From a virus: a stretch of 28,821 nt of DNA. This document shows positions 6,352 through 14,220 of this stretch, in pieces. Where the stretch lies: IMG/VR virus record IMGVR_UViG_3300042860_001903, positions 1 through 28,821 of that record, one strand, 5' to 3'. The notes under the pieces were generated by a model that was given only the letters and a program-made list of their open reading frames with translations, had not been told where the DNA came from and did not search any database. The translations under genes were made by a program, and so were the position numbers. Each line of letters opens with the position of its first letter. Within the stretch, counting starts at the first letter, position 1.

Positions 6352-7524
6352 TCAGTTTGCAGTTAAATCGCGGAAGTCGTCCGCGACCGATTGAACGGCC
6401 AGTGCTGGCCGCTTATCCGTGGCGGGTGCCACAGATGGCTTGCCCTCGGCGCGGGAGATCAGGGCCTGTGCCCGCTCCCAGCGCTTGGGGGTGTCTTTGA
6501 GCAGCTTCTCCGCCTTGGTCGGCGAGATCAGGCTGTAGTCGTACATCTCATCCTGCCGCAGCCGGAAGCTCTTGAACAGGGCCTCGACCTCGGCGTCGCT
6601 GTTCCACTTGCGGTTGCCCCGCTTGCCCTCGACCAGTTTGAAGCCGTCAACCGACTGGCCGGCCAGCAGGCGGCGCGCGACCTCGGCGCGGACGGCCGAG
6701 CACCAGTGCTCGACCAGCTCGACCTTGGACATGGCCATCGACAGGTAGTTGTCGCCCGTCGTCATGTCCGGCGTGACGAACTCATCAAGCGTGGCGGATC
6801 CGCTGACGATCTCGCTCACCTCGGCGGCAAGCGCCGGGCACGTGGACTTCGCCTTGCAGAAGCGGCACTGCTTCTCGCCCGGCACGAGCGGTGCGTCAGG
6901 CTGGCGCGCGGCTTCAGCCGCCTCGGCGGCTTGCTGTTTGAAGGCCCGCAGGTCAGCGACCGGCAGCCAGTGCTCGGAGACGTGGTTGAGCCGTGGCTGG
7001 TGGATGACCATGCAAGCATCGTCAAACTCGCCGAGCTGGTCGCACTGCTCCAGTGCGCCCAGAGCGTACATCTTCAACTGCTCGCTATCGGCATCGATCT
7101 TGACGCCCATGCCGTACTTGAGATCGATCACGGTCAGCACGCGGTTGGCCGTGTCCACGACGATGGCGTCGCTGGTGCCGGTGGCACCCTGCTCGCCCGT
7201 GAGGTGGCCGATCGGCACGCGCTGCTCGATAAGCAGCAGGCCGCGCTCGCCGTAGTCGCGCACGAGGCGGATGTAGTCGTCCACGTAGTCGGCCATGGTC
7301 TGGTCAACGGTGAAGATGTAGCCGTCCACGTCGTGCTGCTCGCCGACGCGCTGCGACGGGTGCTTGCCGGTGCCGTCGAGGTACTCACTGGCGAGCGTGT
7401 GCGCCAGCGTGCCCTCGGCGGCGTAGGAGCTGCTCTGGTCGGGGAATGCCGCCTCAAGGGCGACGCTGCCGGGGCAGCGCATCCAGCGATGCGCTCCCGA
7501 CGGGCTGAGTTTTGCGTGTGCCAT
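6352..7524 (-). CDS. DUF2800 RecB/Cas4-like PD-(D/E)XK nuclease with Fe-S type cysteines
   Basis: A 390-residue DUF2800 protein. A RecB/Cas4-type nuclease core is visible: H42 in the first helix, D119 (GTSDA), D134 and K136 (VIDLKYG), and Q149/Y153 (QLKMYALG). Four cysteines, C17 (MRCPGS) together with C220, C223 and C229 ([10 protein letters not shown]), are placed as in AddB and Cas4, where they hold a 4Fe-4S cluster that clamps the nuclease fold. It probably resects or processes DNA in phage replication and recombination with the neighbouring ssDNA-binding protein. The ATG at 7524 overlaps the upstream stop by one base (TGATG). The C-terminal tail is low-complexity and probably flexible. 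Cluster assignment is by motif; activity is inferred. Confidence 0.9.
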   Translation of the reverse strand: MAHAKLSPSGAHRWMRCPGSVALEAAFPDQSSSYAAEGTLAHTLASEYLDGTGKHPSQRVGEQHDVDGYIFTVDQTMADYVDDYIRLVRDYGERGLLLIEQRVPIGHLTGEQGATGTSDAIVVDTANRVLTVIDLKYGMGVKIDADSEQLKMYALGALEQCDQLGEFDDACMVIHQPRLNHVSEHWLPVADLRAFKQQAAEAAEAARQPDAPLVPGEKQCRFCKAKSTCPALAAEVSEIVSGSATLDEFVTPDMTTGDNYLSMAMSKVELVEHWCSAVRAEVARRLLAGQSVDGFKLVEGKRGNRKWNSDAEVEALFKSFRLRQDEMYDYSLISPTKAEKLLKDTPKRWERAQALISRAEGKPSVAPATDKRPALAVQSVADDFRDLTAN

Positions 7525-7910
7525 CAGAAGGGGCTCTCCAGACGGTCGATCAGTTCGGCCCAGCGCGATGCGTCCAGTTGCGAGGCGCGTGCCACGCCGA
7601 ACTCGGTCATGACGCCCTCGACGAATGCTTTGCTCTTCGTGGCCACGGCGCGCAGCACCACGGGTGCCACGTCCTGCTCGAAGCTGAGCGCAGGTGCGTC
7701 GGCCACGGGTGCAGGAGCCTCGACCACAGGCGCAGGAGCCTCGACCACAGGCGCAGGTGCTGCGGGCGCAACCGGGTTGATCTCAACGGGCTCGGCCGGC
7801 GGCGCGTAGGCGCGTTCGACATCTGCAATGGGGTGCAGCTTGACGGCCAGCGACATGACCTTACCGGCCAGTTCAGCGAGCGTGTCGGCGGTGATCTCGA
7901 TCTTATACAT
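7524..7910 (-). CDS. hypothetical protein with Pro/Ala-rich repeat linker (128 aa)
   Basis: Three parts are visible. An N-terminal segment of about 35 residues begins [23 protein letters not shown] Pro/Ala/Val/Glu linker contains two exact copies of PAPVVEA and near-copies. A C-terminal helical segment ([33 protein letters not shown]) resembles the small helix-turn-helix ends of some phage proteins associated with recombination or DNA metabolism. Function unknown. The linker suggests two small folded ends tethered together. Its stop overlaps the DUF2800 start, and its ATG overlaps the preceding coiled-coil gene by eight bases, so it belongs to the replication operon. Confidence 0.7.
   Translation of the reverse strand: MYKIEITADTLAELAGKVMSLAVKLHPIADVERAYAPPAEPVEINPVAPAAPAPVVEAPAPVVEAPAPVADAPALSFEQDVAPVVLRAVATKSKAFVEGVMTEFGVARASQLDASRWAELIDRLESPF
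7711..7752. repeat. two perfect 21-bp tandem copies encoding PAPVVEA
   Basis: The unit GCAGGAGCCTCGACCACAGG plus C occurs twice without change, with degenerate copies at each side. It lies inside the coding region at 7524-7910, preserves frame, and encodes a seven-residue linker unit. Copy number could vary by slippage. Confidence 0.8.
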
Positions 7911-8184
7911 TCTTCAGCTCCTCAATGATGCGATCGCGTTCGGCGATCATCAGTTCCAGTTTCTCGATTTCGGCGCGCAGTTCGTAGACCTTGTCGTCGA
8001 GCTGGGTGCAGTCGATCTGCAAGTCCTCGGCGCGCTGCCTCCAGTCGGCCAGTGCCTCCTGCGCCTCGGTATCCATGTCTTCCAGACGCTCAGCCAGCAC
8101 GATGGCCAGCTCGTTGTCGCTCTCGAAGGCGGCCTCGATCAGGTCAAACATCTCGCAGGTGCGCCAGTAGTTCCGGTCGTTCAT
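7903..8184 (-). CDS. coiled-coil hypothetical protein (93 aa)
   Basis: An acidic, almost entirely helical protein. Residues about 12-45 include ALADW and LAERLEDMDTEAQ segments; residues 50-93 form a heptad-patterned coiled coil (LDDKVYELRAEIEKLELMIAERDRIIEELK). No catalytic motif is visible. The ATG at 8184 is chosen because GGGGAGA lies a few bases upstream; a longer frame to 8310 would overlap the next gene in an Arg/Ser/Pro-rich reading typical of a shadow. It is likely a small adaptor or oligomerisation protein of the early operon. Function unknown. Confidence 0.65.
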   Translation of the reverse strand: MNDRNYWRTCEMFDLIEAAFESDNELAIVLAERLEDMDTEAQEALADWRQRAEDLQIDCTQLDDKVYELRAEIEKLELMIAERDRIIEELKNV

Positions 8185-8197
8185 CTTTCGTCTCCCC

Positions 8198-8365
8198 TCA
8201 AAAGTTCCATGGTTCAGCGTTGTACTGGGCGGCAACGAGGCGAGCCTCGCGCTTGCCCTCGACGGCGTGTTCACACAGGTGGGTGCGGCGGCCCGCATCG
8301 ATGATCTCAATTTGAACCACCGCGCGGCCCTTGCCGAGCTTGTAATAGTTTGCTGCCTTGATCAT
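8198..8365 (-). CDS. small basic hypothetical protein (55 aa)
   Basis: MIKAANYYKLGKGRAVVQIE followed by a short His/Arg-rich stretch (AGRRTHLCEHAVEGKREAR) and a YNAEPWNF end. The beta-like N-terminus and helical C-terminus suggest a folded mini-protein, but no family is recognised. The ATG at 8365 is the first in-frame methionine after the stop of the upstream gene (8370), five bases away; the ribosome-binding site is weak, so translation may be coupled. A longer reading to 8545 crosses the upstream gene and is Arg/Ser-rich, so it is not accepted. Confidence 0.6.
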   Translation of the reverse strand: MIKAANYYKLGKGRAVVQIEIIDAGRRTHLCEHAVEGKREARLVAAQYNAEPWNF

Positions 8366-8369
8366 CGGA

Positions 8370-8684
8370 TCAGGCCTTGCGCGCCACGACCTTGACGGTC
8401 GTGTAGCCCTTGCTGACCTTCTGGTTCTTGCTGAACCAACGGCCGTCCACGCCCAACTCACGCAGCTTGACTTCGGCGGCCTTGGCGTCGAGCGACTGGC
8501 GCTCGGCCACTTCCGACACCGTGGCGCGGAACAGGCTGCCGTCAATGGCGGTGTCGCCGGTGTTGACGATGAGCGCGATCAGGTTGGCCTCGACCGCCTT
8601 CAGTTCGGCGATCTGGGCCTTGATGCTGCCGAGGCGGTCGACGACCGAAGCGGCGAGGTCGATGGTGTTGGGCTGGGTAGCCAT
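8370..8684 (-). CDS. helical hypothetical protein, first gene of the replication operon (104 aa)
   Basis: The N-terminal half is a coiled-coil-like helix (DLAASVVDRLGSIKAQIAELKAVEANLIALIV), and the C-terminal half has TVSEVAERQSLDAKAAEVKLRELG and ends in basic FSKNQKVSKGYTTVKVVARKA. A similar layout is seen in small phage proteins of unknown role located beside recombination genes. The ATG at 8684 is fixed by the conserved leader (ATCAGCAAC...GGAGAGACCCAC) directly upstream; the frame extends to 8720 but that would place the start inside the leader. It is the promoter-proximal gene of the unit running left through the polymerase. Confidence 0.7.
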   Translation of the reverse strand: MATQPNTIDLAASVVDRLGSIKAQIAELKAVEANLIALIVNTGDTAIDGSLFRATVSEVAERQSLDAKAAEVKLRELGVDGRWFSKNQKVSKGYTTVKVVARKA

Positions 8685-8687
8685 GTG

Positions 8688-8746
8688 GGTCTCTCCTTGG
8701 GGTTGCTGATACATACCCATATGAACTTATCAATCTCGCATTGCAA
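8688..8746 (-). promoter_or_regulatory. early promoter/operator and conserved leader, copy 3
   Basis: Minus strand: TTGCAA (8741-8746), seventeen bases, CATATG as a possible -10, then TATGTATCAGCAACCCCAAG with GGAGAGACCCAC before the ATG at 8684. One half of the TGCAA-N7-TTGCA repeat is intact (GCATTGCA), the other degraded to ATCAATCT. It lies just past the stop of the primase-helicase gene and would drive the whole polymerase operon. Confidence 0.6.
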
Positions 8747-8750
8747 GCCC

Positions 8751-10793
8751 TTATTCGTAAAAAATTACAATCCCGTTTTCCATCCGCAGTGGGCCGTCCT
8801 TCTCCTTGCTAAGTGCCTGAATTGCCCGGACAACAGATTGGCGACGGATGTCACGCTTGCCCGGTTCGGGCGGTGGTAAAGTATCGCAAGCCTTGCGGAT
8901 CAGATCCTCCGCGCGAATAACTGCATCCGCCGGGAACAGGGTCATCACCTCCAGCAGGTGGGTCTCAAGGCGGCCGCGACGCTTCACGCCCTTCTTGTCT
9001 TCGGGGGCCGCCGCCGGTCGGATATCGACCTCGACCGCGACGCAGCTCGTGATGTCGTCACCATCGTCGTCGAGGCCCAGCAGGACGGTCTCCAGCTTGA
9101 AGCCCCAGCGCAAGCCGTCCTCGCCGTCCTTCATCTTCTCGATCACAATCTCCCGGTCGCCGTTATCGTGGCGCAGCACCTCGATCTGCACGTCGGCGGC
9201 CGCCTTGAGACCCGACCAGCCGCGCGAGCCTTTGCTGAGATCCTTGCCGGCGTGGTGGACGACGAGGTTCATGGCACCGGTGGCGTCGTGCAGCAGGTTG
9301 ATGTTGCCCAGCGCCCGGCCCATGTCTTCGCTGGTGTTTTCGTTCGCGCCCGGCGTCACCTGCGCCAGCGTGTCGGTGATGATCAGATCGACCGGGCCGA
9401 GGTTCTTGATCTCGGCAATCACTTCGGAGATGTCGTCCCCGTCCAGAAAGTTCGGCGCGGCCGTGATGACGTGCAAGCCGTGCAGGCCGTGCAGGTCGAA
9501 GTTGTGGTGCTGGGCGTAGGCCTGAGCGCGCTTGCCCAGACCGGAGCCGCCTTCGGCGGCGATGATCACCACCCGCGCCTTGACCGTGCGCCGGGTGCGC
9601 CACGCGTTGCCGCGCGCGATCGCGAAGGCGAGGTCGAGGGCGACGAATGTCTTGCCGCTGCCCGACGCACCGAACAGGATGCCCAGCTCGGCCTTGGGCA
9701 GCACGCCCTTGATCAGCCAGCCCATGGGCTCGCGCTGGGTCAGGTCGTAGATCGGCACCGGGCCGAAGCGGCCGAGGCTCTTCGTCGGCAGATCAGCCAT
9801 GATCGCCTCGGCCTTGGCCAGCACCTCCTCGCGGCTGGGTGGCTCGGCTGCGCGGTTGGCCTCCTTGGCCATCTTCATCACCGAGGCCATTGTGACTTGC
9901 CGCCGGTTCGATCCCTTGCGCCGCTCAAAGCTGTCCCACTGGCCGCGCATGGCCTCGGTGCTGACATAGGTGTAGCCGTCCTGCGACCATTCGTCCCACA
10001 GCTCGAAGCCGGTGTCGTCGCCGTCGCACTCGTGGTGCAGGGCCATCCCGACCTTGATCCAGTCGTCCCTCCCCATGTTCGGGTCGAGGCTGTTGACCAG
10101 CTCGGCCATGCGCTCGGGCGTCAGGCCCAGTCGCGGTTCGCGGCCGGCCATGAAGTCGTCGGGGTCAACGACGTTGTTGATGAGGGAGCCGCCGAAGCGG
10201 CGTTCGCACAGGTCGATGACGTGCTGGTCAACCCCAGCCACCGTGTTCCCAAGGCCGATCAGCTCACAGCCGGCCACGATGTTGCCGGTGAAGGTCACAA
10301 AGCCACTGGAGCTGAAGGTCTCAAAGCCGTAGCGGTCGGGCGCTACTTTGCTCTTGTGATTGCCCAGATTGCCCTTCAGGGCGGCGCGAATGCCCTTACC
10401 GCTCGGGCTGAACTCGGCATATGTCCGGGCAATGATGCGCTCGATCTCAGTCGGTATTTCACCGTCCGCCCCGACGCAGTTGTCGAAGTCAAGGAAGGTA
10501 TAGCCAAAATCGGGCAGCGGCGCGAAGCCGACGCCCTCGTAGTTCATGCGCGCGGCCGCGTCGCGCGCTGCGGCAAACGTCGTCAGTCGCTCGCGGTCGA
10601 TCGGCGAGCCCTGTTGGCCGTGCCGGATCGTGCCGTTTGTCCAGTATGGCACTTTGCGGGGCTTGATCTCGTCGGGGTACTGCTCGAAGCGCCAGATAAG
10701 CCAGCCGGGGATCAGCCGCAGCTCCGCCGGCACCTCAACGGCGCGGATTTTGGGCGCAATTGCCCTGACGCTGGCCATGTCGTCCTCGCTCAC
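8751..10793 (-). CDS. primase-helicase fusion (AEP primase, PriCT-2, RepA-like ATPase)
   Basis: A 680-residue replication initiator with three parts. The N-terminal archaeo-eukaryotic primase-like domain has the metal-binding pair in FLDFDN (D102, D104) and SPSGKGIR (129-136). A PriCT-2 linker domain covers about 228-310 (MAELVNSLDPNMGRDDWIKV). A RepA/RecA-type hexameric helicase ATPase follows, with Walker A GASGSGKT (375-382), Walker B DLIITDTLAQ (469-478) and a VVHHAGKD sensor region. The C-terminal 70 residues, with HLLEVMTLFP and IRRQSVVRAIQAL, look like a winged helix. It should synthesise primers and unwind DNA for the family A polymerase. The GTG at 10793 overlaps the methyltransferase stop as GTGA; an internal ATG five codons later is possible. 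No separate phage helicase loader is visible. Confidence 0.9.
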   Translation of the reverse strand: MSEDDMASVRAIAPKIRAVEVPAELRLIPGWLIWRFEQYPDEIKPRKVPYWTNGTIRHGQQGSPIDRERLTTFAAARDAAARMNYEGVGFAPLPDFGYTFLDFDNCVGADGEIPTEIERIIARTYAEFSPSGKGIRAALKGNLGNHKSKVAPDRYGFETFSSSGFVTFTGNIVAGCELIGLGNTVAGVDQHVIDLCERRFGGSLINNVVDPDDFMAGREPRLGLTPERMAELVNSLDPNMGRDDWIKVGMALHHECDGDDTGFELWDEWSQDGYTYVSTEAMRGQWDSFERRKGSNRRQVTMASVMKMAKEANRAAEPPSREEVLAKAEAIMADLPTKSLGRFGPVPIYDLTQREPMGWLIKGVLPKAELGILFGASGSGKTFVALDLAFAIARGNAWRTRRTVKARVVIIAAEGGSGLGKRAQAYAQHHNFDLHGLHGLHVITAAPNFLDGDDISEVIAEIKNLGPVDLIITDTLAQVTPGANENTSEDMGRALGNINLLHDATGAMNLVVHHAGKDLSKGSRGWSGLKAAADVQIEVLRHDNGDREIVIEKMKDGEDGLRWGFKLETVLLGLDDDGDDITSCVAVEVDIRPAAAPEDKKGVKRRGRLETHLLEVMTLFPADAVIRAEDLIRKACDTLPPPEPGKRDIRRQSVVRAIQALSKEKDGPLRMENGIVIFYE

Positions 10794-12400
10794 AGCAGTG
10801 AAATTAAATCGTCGACGATCTGGATGCGCTCGCCTATCCAGCGCATCACCGGCACCGCCATGCTGTTGCCCAGCGCCTTGTAGCGCGGGCCGTCAGGACA
10901 ATGCTCTGGCCCTTTCTTCTTCCACGGGATGCCGGTGAAGTTGTCGGGGAAGCCCTGAAGCCGTTCGCACTCCACCGGGGTCAGGCGGCGGACGGCGGAT
11001 GCAATCGCTACAGATGCGTGATGCCGACGCGTTAAAGTTGGATTGACGCCGCTTGTGTCTGGAGTTGCAAAAGACATATTAGCTTCAAACGCCACCGCAG
11101 GTGGATGCGCGCCCGCCGCCAGTGGGTGGCACGGATCGCCGGATTGCGGGTTGCTGTAGTTGTGCGGGCTGCTGATCTGGGTGGTGTCAAACGGCGTGAC
11201 AACGAAGTCGCCGCCCTGATTGCCACTCACTGGGCCTCCCGCCATGATCGGCTGCGCCACCTCAGTCTCGCGGGCCTTGTAGTCCTTGCCGCTGTTCATC
11301 GGCATGATGGAGTAGGCCACGGCTGGCATATTGCCGCCGCCGTCTCCACCCTTGCGGATAGTCGGGCAGATGTTGTCGCCTGCGTCAGCTCCGTGGTCGC
11401 CTTTGCTGAAGGCAATGTAACTCGTCTGCTTCATTTCCGGCTGCGCGGCCAGCGCGCCAACGATCTGCCCATCGCCGCCGACCAGACGCACTTCATCGCG
11501 TGTGTTCTGGGCAAAGGCCACGTACGCCTTTGTGTCCGGCGCGTGATGCGATTCGCTCTGCGTGTTCAAAGCAGGGCTGACCACCGGCACAATGTGGTCG
11601 AAGTCGCCTTGCACACCGCCCTCGCCGGGGCGCTTGGTGCGGAGTGTGCCAACGCTGTCAGGCACGAATAGCGGGCAGCCTGCGTTGACGTGCTGGTTGT
11701 TCTGTCCCCACTTGCTGGCGAAGTCAGTGTCAAGGGTGCAGGCTAAGTTTGCGGGCCAGTCTACAGTAGGTCGCTCCCCTCCGGCATCGCCACGCTCTCC
11801 AGCGCCCGCTGCAGCGCCGCTGGCAGCGTCTTGCCGCGCTTCTCGGCTCGGCGCAGGATGCCCTGACATGCTGTGGCGCTCAAAAAGAACCGCTGCGGCA
11901 GGTCGCCAGTCTCCAAGGTATCCGACAACGAACACACGACGGCGGCGCTGGGCCACTCCGAAGTACTGAGCGTCAAGCACTCGGTACGCGAGGCCATACC
12001 CGAGCTCTTCCAGCGCCCCGAGGATGGAACCAAAGTCCCGTCCTCCTCCCGATGACAGGACGCCGGGGACATTTTCCCAGACAATCCAACGAGGCTGCTC
12101 ACGCTGAGCAAGTCTACAAAACTCGAGGGCGAGGTTACCACGCTGATCGTCCAATCCACCTCGGAGACCGGCGACACTGAAGGATTGGCAGGGTGTGCCG
12201 CCAACAAGGAGGTCGATTTTGCCATACTGGTTCTTCTCAATTGTCGTGAAGTCGCCGTGCAGCGGGACTTCAGGATAGTGATGGGACAGCACTGCACGGG
12301 GGAACGCCTCAATCTCCGAAAAGAAGGCGGGTTCCCAAGCCATGTGGTGCCACGCGGCTGTCGCGGCCTCAATGCCGCTGCAAACGGATCCGTAACGCAT
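10790..12400 (-). CDS. DNA (cytosine-5) methyltransferase, orphan
   Basis: A C5 methyltransferase of 536 residues that transfers a methyl group from S-adenosylmethionine to cytosine. Motif I is SVCSGIEAA near the N-terminus, motif IV GGTPCQSFS holds the catalytic Cys71, motif VI is WENV (E109), motif VIII QRRRR (151-155), motif IX begins RRLTPVECERLQGFPD and motif X is GNSMAVPV. The stretch between VIII and IX is long, around 300 residues, and contains the target recognition region. No restriction endonuclease is adjacent, so it is probably an orphan phage enzyme that protects phage DNA from host restriction or marks it. ATG at 12400 has AGGA ten bases upstream. It precedes the primase-helicase in the same unit. 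Confidence 0.95.
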   Translation of the reverse strand: MRYGSVCSGIEAATAAWHHMAWEPAFFSEIEAFPRAVLSHHYPEVPLHGDFTTIEKNQYGKIDLLVGGTPCQSFSVAGLRGGLDDQRGNLALEFCRLAQREQPRWIVWENVPGVLSSGGGRDFGSILGALEELGYGLAYRVLDAQYFGVAQRRRRVFVVGYLGDWRPAAAVLFERHSMSGHPAPSREARQDAASGAAAGAGERGDAGGERPTVDWPANLACTLDTDFASKWGQNNQHVNAGCPLFVPDSVGTLRTKRPGEGGVQGDFDHIVPVVSPALNTQSESHHAPDTKAYVAFAQNTRDEVRLVGGDGQIVGALAAQPEMKQTSYIAFSKGDHGADAGDNICPTIRKGGDGGGNMPAVAYSIMPMNSGKDYKARETEVAQPIMAGGPVSGNQGGDFVVTPFDTTQISSPHNYSNPQSGDPCHPLAAGAHPPAVAFEANMSFATPDTSGVNPTLTRRHHASVAIASAVRRLTPVECERLQGFPDNFTGIPWKKKGPEHCPDGPRYKALGNSMAVPVMRWIGERIQIVDDLISLL

Positions 12401-12414
12401 GTGGTGTGTTCCTG

Positions 12415-12654
12415 TTACAGCAGGTCGGCGCTGGCACTCGGGGCAGCAAGCGCGCGGACGAGGTCGGGGCTCATCAGGTCATCGCGCGGGACGCCGTAGG
12501 CGGCCTCGATCACGACGGCCTTCTCCACCGGCACCCAGCCTCTGCGCTTCCACGCGTAGACCGCCTGATGCGACACGCCCATGCTTTTTGCGAAGCGGAC
12601 GATGCCGCCGCCCTTGGCGATGGCGAGATTGATGGCGTCAATTCGGTTTGTCAT
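12415..12654 (-). CDS. YdaS/Cro-like helix-turn-helix regulator (79 aa)
   Basis: A small DNA-binding protein of the YdaS-like Cro family. It reads AINLAIAKGGGIVRFAKSMGVSHQAVYAWKRRGWVP then VEKAVVIEAAYGVPRDDL; the recognition helix is around SHQAVYAWKRRG, and the downstream 'VIEAAYGV.R.DL' is typical of the family. These proteins act as repressors or anti-repressors in phage early control regions. Its operator is unknown; the palindromes TGCAA-N7-TTGCA in this window are plausible sites, especially the perfect one at 13121-13137 in front of its own transcription unit. The ATG at 12654 overlaps the upstream stop by four bases. Confidence 0.85.
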   Translation of the reverse strand: MTNRIDAINLAIAKGGGIVRFAKSMGVSHQAVYAWKRRGWVPVEKAVVIEAAYGVPRDDLMSPDLVRALAAPSASADLL

Positions 12655-12824
12655 GCGTCTTCCAGTTTGTTGATCTCGTGACGGAAGCGCTCATCCCGGA
12701 TGCCCCAGATGTGCGTCTCCTGCATGTATTGCGACTTGAGCTTGACCAGCCGGTCGTTGACGGCGTCCAGCTCGGCCTGCAGCCGATCGCGCTGGGCGAA
12801 GGCCTCGCGTGCCTCGGCGATCAT
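12651..12824 (-). CDS. small coiled-coil protein (57 aa)
   Basis: MIAEAREAFAQRDRLQAELD with VNDRLVKLKSQYMQETHIWG and RDERFRHEINKLEDA forms a single long amphipathic helix with heptad spacing. No recognised family. It starts at 12824, overlapping the preceding gene as ATGA, and its own stop overlaps the YdaS-like regulator start. It is sandwiched between two other small proteins and translationally coupled to both. It could modulate the regulator by heterodimerising, but that is only suggested by position. Confidence 0.6.
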   Translation of the reverse strand: MIAEAREAFAQRDRLQAELDAVNDRLVKLKSQYMQETHIWGIRDERFRHEINKLEDA

Positions 12825-13078
12825 TTCCGCACTCCCTTCGGGCCGAGGCGGCCGGTCTTCGGGTCGCGGAAGTGCGCCTGCTTGAGGGTGTCCTCCAGAC
12901 GCTCGATCTTGGAGCGCAGGACGCGGATGACGAGGCCGTCCGTTGCGGAGTTGGACGCCTTGCGCTCGGTCTCGCCGAGCTTGACGTACAGGGCCTCGAT
13001 CTCGCGCTTCTGACTGGCTACGAGCCAGCGGGCCTCGCGCAGCGCGCCCCAAGGGTTGAGGATATCGCAGATGCTCAT
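12821..13078 (-). CDS. small helical protein, first gene of the leftward regulator/primase unit (85 aa)
   Basis: MSICDILNPWGALREARWLV starts a protein with a long basic coiled-coil segment (SQKREIEALYVKLGETERKASN, IRVLRSKIERLEDTLKQAHF) and a basic tail (DPKTGRLGPKGVRK). A short phage family with the 'NPWGALREA' start is familiar to me from other phages, always without a function. The ATG at 13078 is fixed by the conserved leader (ATCAGCAAACGGAGAGACCG) immediately upstream; the frame extends to 13138 only through the operator. It is promoter-proximal in the unit that carries the regulator, methyltransferase and primase-helicase. Confidence 0.7.
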   Translation of the reverse strand: MSICDILNPWGALREARWLVASQKREIEALYVKLGETERKASNSATDGLVIRVLRSKIERLEDTLKQAHFRDPKTGRLGPKGVRK

Positions 13079-13082
13079 GTCG

Positions 13083-13138
13083 GTCTCTCCGTTTGCTGAT
13101 GGGCCTGTTGTTGTGGCAGATGCAATCGCCGATTGCAA
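13083..13138. promoter_or_regulatory. early promoter/operator and leader, copy 4, with a perfect palindrome between divergent genes
   Basis: TGCAATCG-C-CGATTGCA (13121-13137) is a perfect 17-bp palindrome. Leftward it is followed by the ATCAGCAA-ACGGAGAGACC leader of the gene at 13078. Rightward, the TTGCAA at 13133-13138 could be the -35 of the promoter for the metallophosphoesterase (13204), with AT-rich sequence in the -10 region (AACAAT at 13154). A dimeric repressor bound here could control both directions. Confidence 0.65.
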
Positions 13139-13203
13139 TAGACATTTTTAAGTAACAATTTTTGTGCTAAGGGCGCGAGCGAGCCTTTTTCAAAGGGATG
13201 TTT

Positions 13204-14220
13204 ATGGCCGCGCGCAAAGACACGATCCCCGACGAAGTTTTGATAGACGCGTGGGAGCGATGTAACTTCTCCCCGGCCGCCGTCGCTCGAGAGCTCGGCA
13301 CCTCCGAGCGCAACATCTACGCCCGGCGCAACGCCCTGACCGCCAAGGGCATCGATCTGCCCACCGTCAAGGCGTCCACGTCCCCTATAACCCGTTCAAC
13401 GTACAAAAAGGTGATCAACTGCGAGATGCGCGACGGCGTCGTCGTGGTCGGATCCGACGCGCATATCTGGCCCGGCCCCGACACCACCGCCATGAAGGCC
13501 CTGCTGTTGGTGACCGCCGACCTCGGCAAGGCCGTGCGTATGCTGATCGCCAACGGCGACTGGCTGGACGGCGCGAGCACCAACCGGCACGACCCGTTCG
13601 GCTGGCAGCACCGGCCGACAGTCAAGGAGGAGCTGGACTGCGTCACTGACGCACTGCACCGCTGGCGCATGGCGGCCAAGCCGGCGCGCACGGGCGTGCG
13701 GTCGATATACACGGTCGGCAACCACGAGATGAACTTCGAGCGCCGCCTCGCGACGCAGGTGCCGATGTTCGAGGGGGTGCCGGGAATGCGCCTCGCCGAG
13801 CACTTCCCAGAATGGGACTTGACGTGGTCGTGCTGGCTCAATCGCGCCAGCAGCCACCCGGTCATGGTCAAGCACCGGCAGGCGAACGGCGTGCATAGCG
13901 CCTACAACAACACGCTGAAGAGCGGCGTCAGCATGCTGACCGGCCACACGCACATCCTTGAGGTCAAGCCTTGGGGCGACTATCGCGGCCGCCGGTGGGG
14001 CGTGCAGACCGGCTGTCTGGCCGAGCCCACCGGGCCCCAGTTCGAGTACGCCGAGAACGGCTACAGCCCGGCCTGCGCCGGCTTCGCCGTGCTCACCTTC
14101 AAGGACGGGCGGCTGCTGCCGCCAGAGATCTGCGAGGTGATCGAGGGTCGCGCGATGTGGCGCGGGCAGGTGGTCGTGGACGACCACGCAGACTATCTGG
14201 CTGAGCAGGAGGTGTCATGA
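13204..14220 (+). CDS. calcineurin-like metallophosphoesterase with N-terminal helix-turn-helix
   Basis: A 338-residue phosphoesterase. The metal-binding set is complete: SDAH (D85, H87), NGDW (D119), GNHE (N173, H174), a His in VKHRQ (H224) and GHTH (247-250). This is the Mre11/calcineurin-type dinuclear fold used by nucleases and phosphatases. Residues about 22-48 (FSPAAVARELGTSERNIYARRNALTAKG) look like a helix-turn-helix, which implies a DNA-bound role. Phage members are commonly found near replication genes and are often labelled DNA repair exonuclease or phosphatase; the substrate is unknown. The ATG at 13204 is preferred because AAGGG lies seven bases upstream; an ATG at 13198 abuts that site. 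It overlaps the next small gene by four bases. Confidence 0.9.
   Translation: MAARKDTIPDEVLIDAWERCNFSPAAVARELGTSERNIYARRNALTAKGIDLPTVKASTSPITRSTYKKVINCEMRDGVVVVGSDAHIWPGPDTTAMKALLLVTADLGKAVRMLIANGDWLDGASTNRHDPFGWQHRPTVKEELDCVTDALHRWRMAAKPARTGVRSIYTVGNHEMNFERRLATQVPMFEGVPGMRLAEHFPEWDLTWSCWLNRASSHPVMVKHRQANGVHSAYNNTLKSGVSMLTGHTHILEVKPWGDYRGRRWGVQTGCLAEPTGPQFEYAENGYSPACAGFAVLTFKDGRLLPPEICEVIEGRAMWRGQVVVDDHADYLAEQEVS

Noticed and set aside
6391-7809. 472-codon plus-strand frame opposite DUF2800
   Set aside because: Shadow of a motif-bearing gene; its repetitive Gly/Ala/Ser end is the reverse reading of the 21-bp repeats.
8958-10883. 641-codon plus-strand frame opposite the primase-helicase
   Set aside because: The opposite strand encodes a protein with clear primase and Walker motifs; the plus frame has low-complexity Ala/Val/Leu/His/Arg content and no motif.
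12415-12654. Toxin-antitoxin module based on the YdaS-like protein
   Set aside because: No YdaT-like or other toxin is encoded next to it; the neighbours are a coiled-coil mini-protein and a methyltransferase.
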